From NCBI GenBank assembly GCA_943354965.1, contig CALRDN010000001.1, forward strand, positions 62,001-126,000: a stretch of DNA of 64,000 nucleotides, read 5' to 3'. Of this stretch, positions 61,309 through 64,000 are shown in pieces (the first letter of the stretch is position 1; each line of letters begins with the position of its first letter). A program made the translations under genes and the position numbers. The notes beneath the pieces were generated by a model. The model saw only the letters and a program-made list of their open reading frames with translations, had not been told where the DNA came from and did no database searches. This stretch comes from Candidatus Peribacteria bacterium. Its GTDB lineage: Bacteria > Patescibacteriota > Gracilibacteria > UBA1369 > UBA12463.

Positions 61309-62061
61309 TTATGCGTTTATAAATGCTTCATATCCTTTTGTCTCAACCTCTTCCACTAATTCGCCTCCGCCGGTTTTGGCAATTTTTCCATCAACCATGA
61401 TGTGAACGAAGTTCGGGGCGATGTAATTTAGAATTCTTTGGTAGTGCGTAATGAGTAAAACACCACACTGCGTTTCTTTTGCGATGGCCATGGCACCCTT
61501 TGCGACGATTTTCAATGCATCCACATCGAGACCTGAATCTGTTTCGTCGAGTATCGCGAATTTTGGCTCAAATACGGCCATTTGCAGGATTTCTGCACGC
61601 TTCTTTTCTCCACCGGAGAAGCCTTCGTTCACGGCACGTTCCATGAAGTTTTCTGGAAATTTGAGCAATTTCATTTTTTCTTTCACTACTTTTACGAACT
61701 CGGGAATTTTGACCGGTGGTAATTTTTTGGCTGCTAGAAGTGCATTTTTCGCCTGTCGTAAAAAGTTTGGATACTTCACTCCCGGAACTTCTTGTGGATA
61801 TTGAAAACTCAAAAATATTCCTAACTGCGCACGCTTGTCCGGTTTGAGTGATGTAATATCTTCACCGTCGAGTGTGATTGAGCCGCTTGTTACCGTGTAT
61901 TTCGGGTGGCCCATTAGTACATGGCAGAGTGTTGATTTTCCTGAACCGTTTGGTCCCATGATGGTGTGGATTTCTCCGGCATTAATCGTGAGAGTGATTC
62001 CTTTGAGAATTTCTTTGTCTTCCACGTTGGCGTGAAGATCTTTAATTATGAGCTGCGACAT
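61309..62061 (-). CDS. sufC: SUF system ATPase SufC
   Basis: ABC ATPase of SufBCD, 250 aa. Walker A IMGPNGSGKSTLCHVLMGHP, SufC-type loop LSFQYPQEVPGVKYPNFLRQ, signature NEGFSGGEKKRAEILQMAVF, Walker B FAILDETDSGLDVDALKIVA. The ATG at 62061 is inside the end of the regulator gene (20 nt overlap), showing tight coupling. Confidence 0.97.
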   Translation of the reverse strand: MSQLIIKDLHANVEDKEILKGITLTINAGEIHTIMGPNGSGKSTLCHVLMGHPKYTVTSGSITLDGEDITSLKPDKRAQLGIFLSFQYPQEVPGVKYPNFLRQAKNALLAAKKLPPVKIPEFVKVVKEKMKLLKFPENFMERAVNEGFSGGEKKRAEILQMAVFEPKFAILDETDSGLDVDALKIVAKGAMAIAKETQCGVLLITHYQRILNYIAPNFVHIMVDGKIAKTGGGELVEEVETKGYEAFINA

Positions 62062-62542
62062 GTAGAAGAGGGGTTAGCGGTTTTACTACTGGTAAATCGG
62101 GATCCCACCGCTGTTGCGGTGTGTTGAGAAAGTCTGCGAGTGTAATTCTATTCATGGACTGCTTCATATCTTCATTGAGCATATTGAGCGCTTTGCGGGA
62201 GTGGCAGCCGACCTCGTGTACTAAATTTTCTTTGGCGGTCATCCCTAAGCAGTGCATGACGGAGATTGGCCCTTCGAGTGCTTCAAATATTTCTTTTAAT
62301 GTGATTTCTGTAGGTTTTTTTGAGAGGTAATATCCACCTATTTTTCCTCTTTTAGCTTCGATGAGGCCATGTTTTCGTAAATCCATGGCTACTTTTTGGA
62401 GAAAAAGGAAGGAGAGGTATCTTTTTTTCGAGAGTGTACGAAGGGAAAGAGGGGATACAGCTTTGTTCATCTCAGGATTGCTCTCTGCCAGTTCGAGGAG
62501 CAAGACGAGCCCGTAGTCGATTTTTCTCGTTAAATGGAACAT
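62042..62542 (-). CDS. Rrf2-family regulator of the SUF operon
   Basis: 166-aa winged-helix repressor of the IscR/SufR type. Rrf2 start: MFHLTRKIDYGLVLLLELAE, then RYLSFLFLQKVAMDLRKHGL, EAKRGKIGGYYLSKKPTEIT. Possible cluster ligands are MHCLGM and VGCHSRKA: two Cys and a His rather than the three Cys of IscR. It is the first gene of the operon and probably autorepresses through the inverted repeat just upstream, sensing Fe-S or iron supply. Confidence 0.93.
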   Translation of the reverse strand: MFHLTRKIDYGLVLLLELAESNPEMNKAVSPLSLRTLSKKRYLSFLFLQKVAMDLRKHGLIEAKRGKIGGYYLSKKPTEITLKEIFEALEGPISVMHCLGMTAKENLVHEVGCHSRKALNMLNEDMKQSMNRITLADFLNTPQQRWDPDLPVVKPLTPLLHVAAHN

Positions 62543-62566
62543 TTTGAAGCTAAAGTAGTAATATTT

Positions 62567-62593
62567 TAATTCATACTTGGTGAGTATGAATTA
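62567..62593. promoter_or_regulatory. Rrf2 operator of the SUF operon
   Basis: 11-bp arms TAATTCATACT and AGTATGAATTA with a 5-nt spacer, perfectly symmetrical. It begins about 7 nt after the predicted start of the SUF transcript and lies 25 bp before the regulator gene, fit for a repressor block. Confidence 0.85.
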
Positions 62594-62606
62594 GCTGAGT
62601 GCATGC

Positions 62607-62635
62607 AGTATCCCAAAATGGCTTCTTGTAGTCAA
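62607..62635 (-). promoter_or_regulatory. SUF operon promoter
   Basis: Leftward TTGACT (62630-62635), 17-nt spacer, GATACT (62607-62612). The expected start is near 62600. Confidence 0.7.
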
Positions 62636-62670
62636 GGGTGGATTTTGATATAACGAATAAAGCAGTGCTA

Positions 62671-62699
62671 TAGACATTTAGCTTTGCATGTGTTATAAT
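62671..62699 (+). promoter_or_regulatory. Promoter of the CAP-domain gene
   Basis: TAGACA (62671-62676), 17-nt spacer, perfect TATAAT (62694-62699). The likely start near 62706 gives a 4-nt leader to the ATG at 62711, or 34 nt to the ATG at 62741. Confidence 0.8.
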
Positions 62700-62740
62700 G
62701 GCCTATTGAGATGATAGGTCAAAACCAATACAAACATCGC

Positions 62741-63553
62741 ATGCCTAAGGCTTTTTCAAAGAAATATACCGCTATCGTCCTGGGACTTCTCTCTCTGAAG
62801 TTGACCCTGATTGTATCTACCATGCCTATGGGTGGATTTTTTGCTTCGACGTTTCAGTTGAGTGATGTGTTCACGAGCGTTATTACGAGTGAAAAAATTG
62901 TAGAGTTAACAAATCATGCACGTGTGATTGATAAAGTGAGACCGCTGAAGGTTTCTTCTAAACTTGAGGCAGCTGCGCAGAAGAAGGCAGATGACATGTT
63001 GGCAGAGCAGTACTTTTCCCATACCACTCCTGGCGGGAAGACTCCATGGAGTTTCATAAACTCGCAGAAGTATTACTATCTCTATGCTGGGGAAAATTTG
63101 GCGATGCAATATGATTCGGCGGAGCGCGTCGTCGAGAGTTGGATTGCGAGCGCGGCACATCGAGATAATCTCTTGAGCAAGCGGTTTACAGAGATTGGTG
63201 TTGGTACGGCTCATGGCCTATATCAGGGGACTCAGACTACGTTTGTTGTTCAAATGTTTGGAAGACCTTATGCGAATCCGGTTCAAGGTATGACTCTTGC
63301 CAAGCAGGGACGCGCGGCATCTATTTCCGATTCTGAAGGTGGTTACACTGACGATTATGGTACGGCTGGCAATAGCGCGTCACCGATGAATGGTCTCTCA
63401 TTGGTGGCTACTATTTATTTCTATGCGGTTTTGCTTCTCATGGCGCATATTGCTTTCCGATATTTCTGGTTGCAGCATTACAAAGATCGCCGTTTGACGT
63501 TTTATACGCTTGGGACATTTGTTGTTTTGATCTCAACTATTACGTTATTCTAA
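62741..63553 (+). CDS. CAP-domain (SCP/PR1) membrane protein
   Basis: 270 aa from ATG 62741 (MPKAFSKKYTAIVLGLLS), or 280 aa from the in-frame ATG at 62711. An N-terminal signal/anchor, then the CAP domain (about residues 50-175): LTNHARVIDKVRPLKVSSKL, KKADDMLAEQYFSHTTPGGK, LYAGENLAMQYDSAERVVES, ASAAHRDNLLSKRFTEIGVG. Two membrane segments at the C-terminus follow (FYAVLLLMAHIAFRYFWL; FYTLGTFVVLISTITLF). So it is anchored at both ends. Divergent from the SUF operon; function unknown. Confidence 0.88.
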   Translation: MPKAFSKKYTAIVLGLLSLKLTLIVSTMPMGGFFASTFQLSDVFTSVITSEKIVELTNHARVIDKVRPLKVSSKLEAAAQKKADDMLAEQYFSHTTPGGKTPWSFINSQKYYYLYAGENLAMQYDSAERVVESWIASAAHRDNLLSKRFTEIGVGTAHGLYQGTQTTFVVQMFGRPYANPVQGMTLAKQGRAASISDSEGGYTDDYGTAGNSASPMNGLSLVATIYFYAVLLLMAHIAFRYFWLQHYKDRRLTFYTLGTFVVLISTITLF

Positions 63554-63623
63554 CGCGGTGTTTTATTGACTTTTCGGCAGCCTTATGGGATTATCATGCC
63601 CTAGCGCTTTTTAGGTTTTTCCT

Positions 63624-64000
63624 ATGAATGTTATGATGCAATTCTCGTTGAAACGTGCCGTTGTCAGTTTCTTTCTCATAGGATTGATAGTGATGCCTGT
63701 TGCGGCGCAGGATTTGCAGAGTATCCCATTTATTGTCGAGGGGATTATTAGCGAACCTCATGTTGATGGGGAGGTCTTGGTGAAGTTCAAGGAGAAGAAA
63801 ATTGATATGGATCAGGTGAGTGGCAGGGCCTCGTTGAATTCTTTTGTATATGCAAAAGGTTTGAAAAAAGAAGATTCGATTGTTCCACAAAATGTGATAC
63901 TTCTTTCTTCGAAATCTGATGAGTCTACTGAGCAGCTAATTGATCGATTGCAGGATGATTCTCGTGTGGAGTATGTGGTTCCGAATTATTTGAGAAAAGT
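63624..64000 (+). CDS. Start of a secreted subtilisin-like protease (partial)
   Basis: 125 codons, then the window ends. Signal peptide (AVVSFFLIGLIVMPVAAQ), then a propeptide-like domain: GEVLVKFKEKKIDMDQVSGR, and LIDRLQDDSRVEYVVPNYLR, the typical I9 inhibitor end before a peptidase S8 domain. The catalytic domain itself is outside the window, so the call is by the propeptide only. Start ATG at 63624. Confidence 0.7.
   Translation, partial: MNVMMQFSLKRAVVSFFLIGLIVMPVAAQDLQSIPFIVEGIISEPHVDGEVLVKFKEKKIDMDQVSGRASLNSFVYAKGLKKEDSIVPQNVILLSSKSDESTEQLIDRLQDDSRVEYVVPNYLRK

Overview
The window looks like a chromosomal segment of a Candidate Phyla Radiation (CPR) bacterium, most like Peregrinibacteria. 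This placement is an inference from gene content, not a phylogeny. The genes use the standard code: TGA is a stop throughout, so this is not a TGA=Gly lineage. They include compact versions of housekeeping proteins (short HrcA, short SufD), a class II B12-dependent ribonucleotide reductase, and many unrecognised secreted or membrane proteins. Most start codons follow A/T-rich sequence with no Shine-Dalgarno motif, and several -10 boxes sit only 6-11 nt before the ATG, which suggests leaderless mRNAs.

Layout. 1-2108: N-terminal 702 codons of rpoB, with a Lys/Ala/Pro-rich extension. 2.4-9.1 kb: serS, small hypotheticals, a PpiC foldase, a GNAT acetyltransferase, then a BRO/DinD-like gene with an elaborate operator beside an Abi/HEPN-like gene. 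9.1-15.5 kb: dnaK with a perfect CIRCE, then a gap-MFS-hrcA-grpE operon on the same strand. 15.6-23.8 kb: tsaC, rsmH plus an FtsL-like gene, class I aldolase plus an FBPase/SBPase-like phosphatase, and an ECF sigma factor with a membrane FecR-like partner. 24-36 kb: cell envelope block (mraY, D,D-carboxypeptidase, pseudouridine synthase, LCP ligase, CAP protein, aminotransferase, AI-2E-type exporter, lamin-tail protein). 36-50.9 kb: RNase Y, DnaQ-like exonuclease, a divergent protein kinase, groES-groEL under a second CIRCE, YqeY, a lipoprotein, ComEC, a large repetitive charged protein, nrdJ with NrdR-like boxes, and a ferredoxin.

51.0-56.65 kb is an accessory stretch: a hydrolase, small hypotheticals, terC with a structured leader, an attC-like palindrome, an unrecognised 356-aa gene, two copies of a roughly 50-nt structured element, a small nuclease-like gene, and a tyrosine recombinase. 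Genes here tend to have their own promoters, and strands alternate.

56.65-62.6 kb is a complete SUF iron-sulfur operon in the order rrf2-sufC-sufB-sufD-Rieske-sufS-sufU-DUF59, read leftward from a promoter followed at once by a 27-bp inverted-repeat operator. A divergent CAP-domain gene and the start of a subtilisin-like protease close the window.

The best candidate for something undescribed is at 54999-55690: two covarying RNA-like elements next to a nuclease-like gene, with a good promoter firing antisense into that gene. The terC leader and the BRO operator are the next most interesting.
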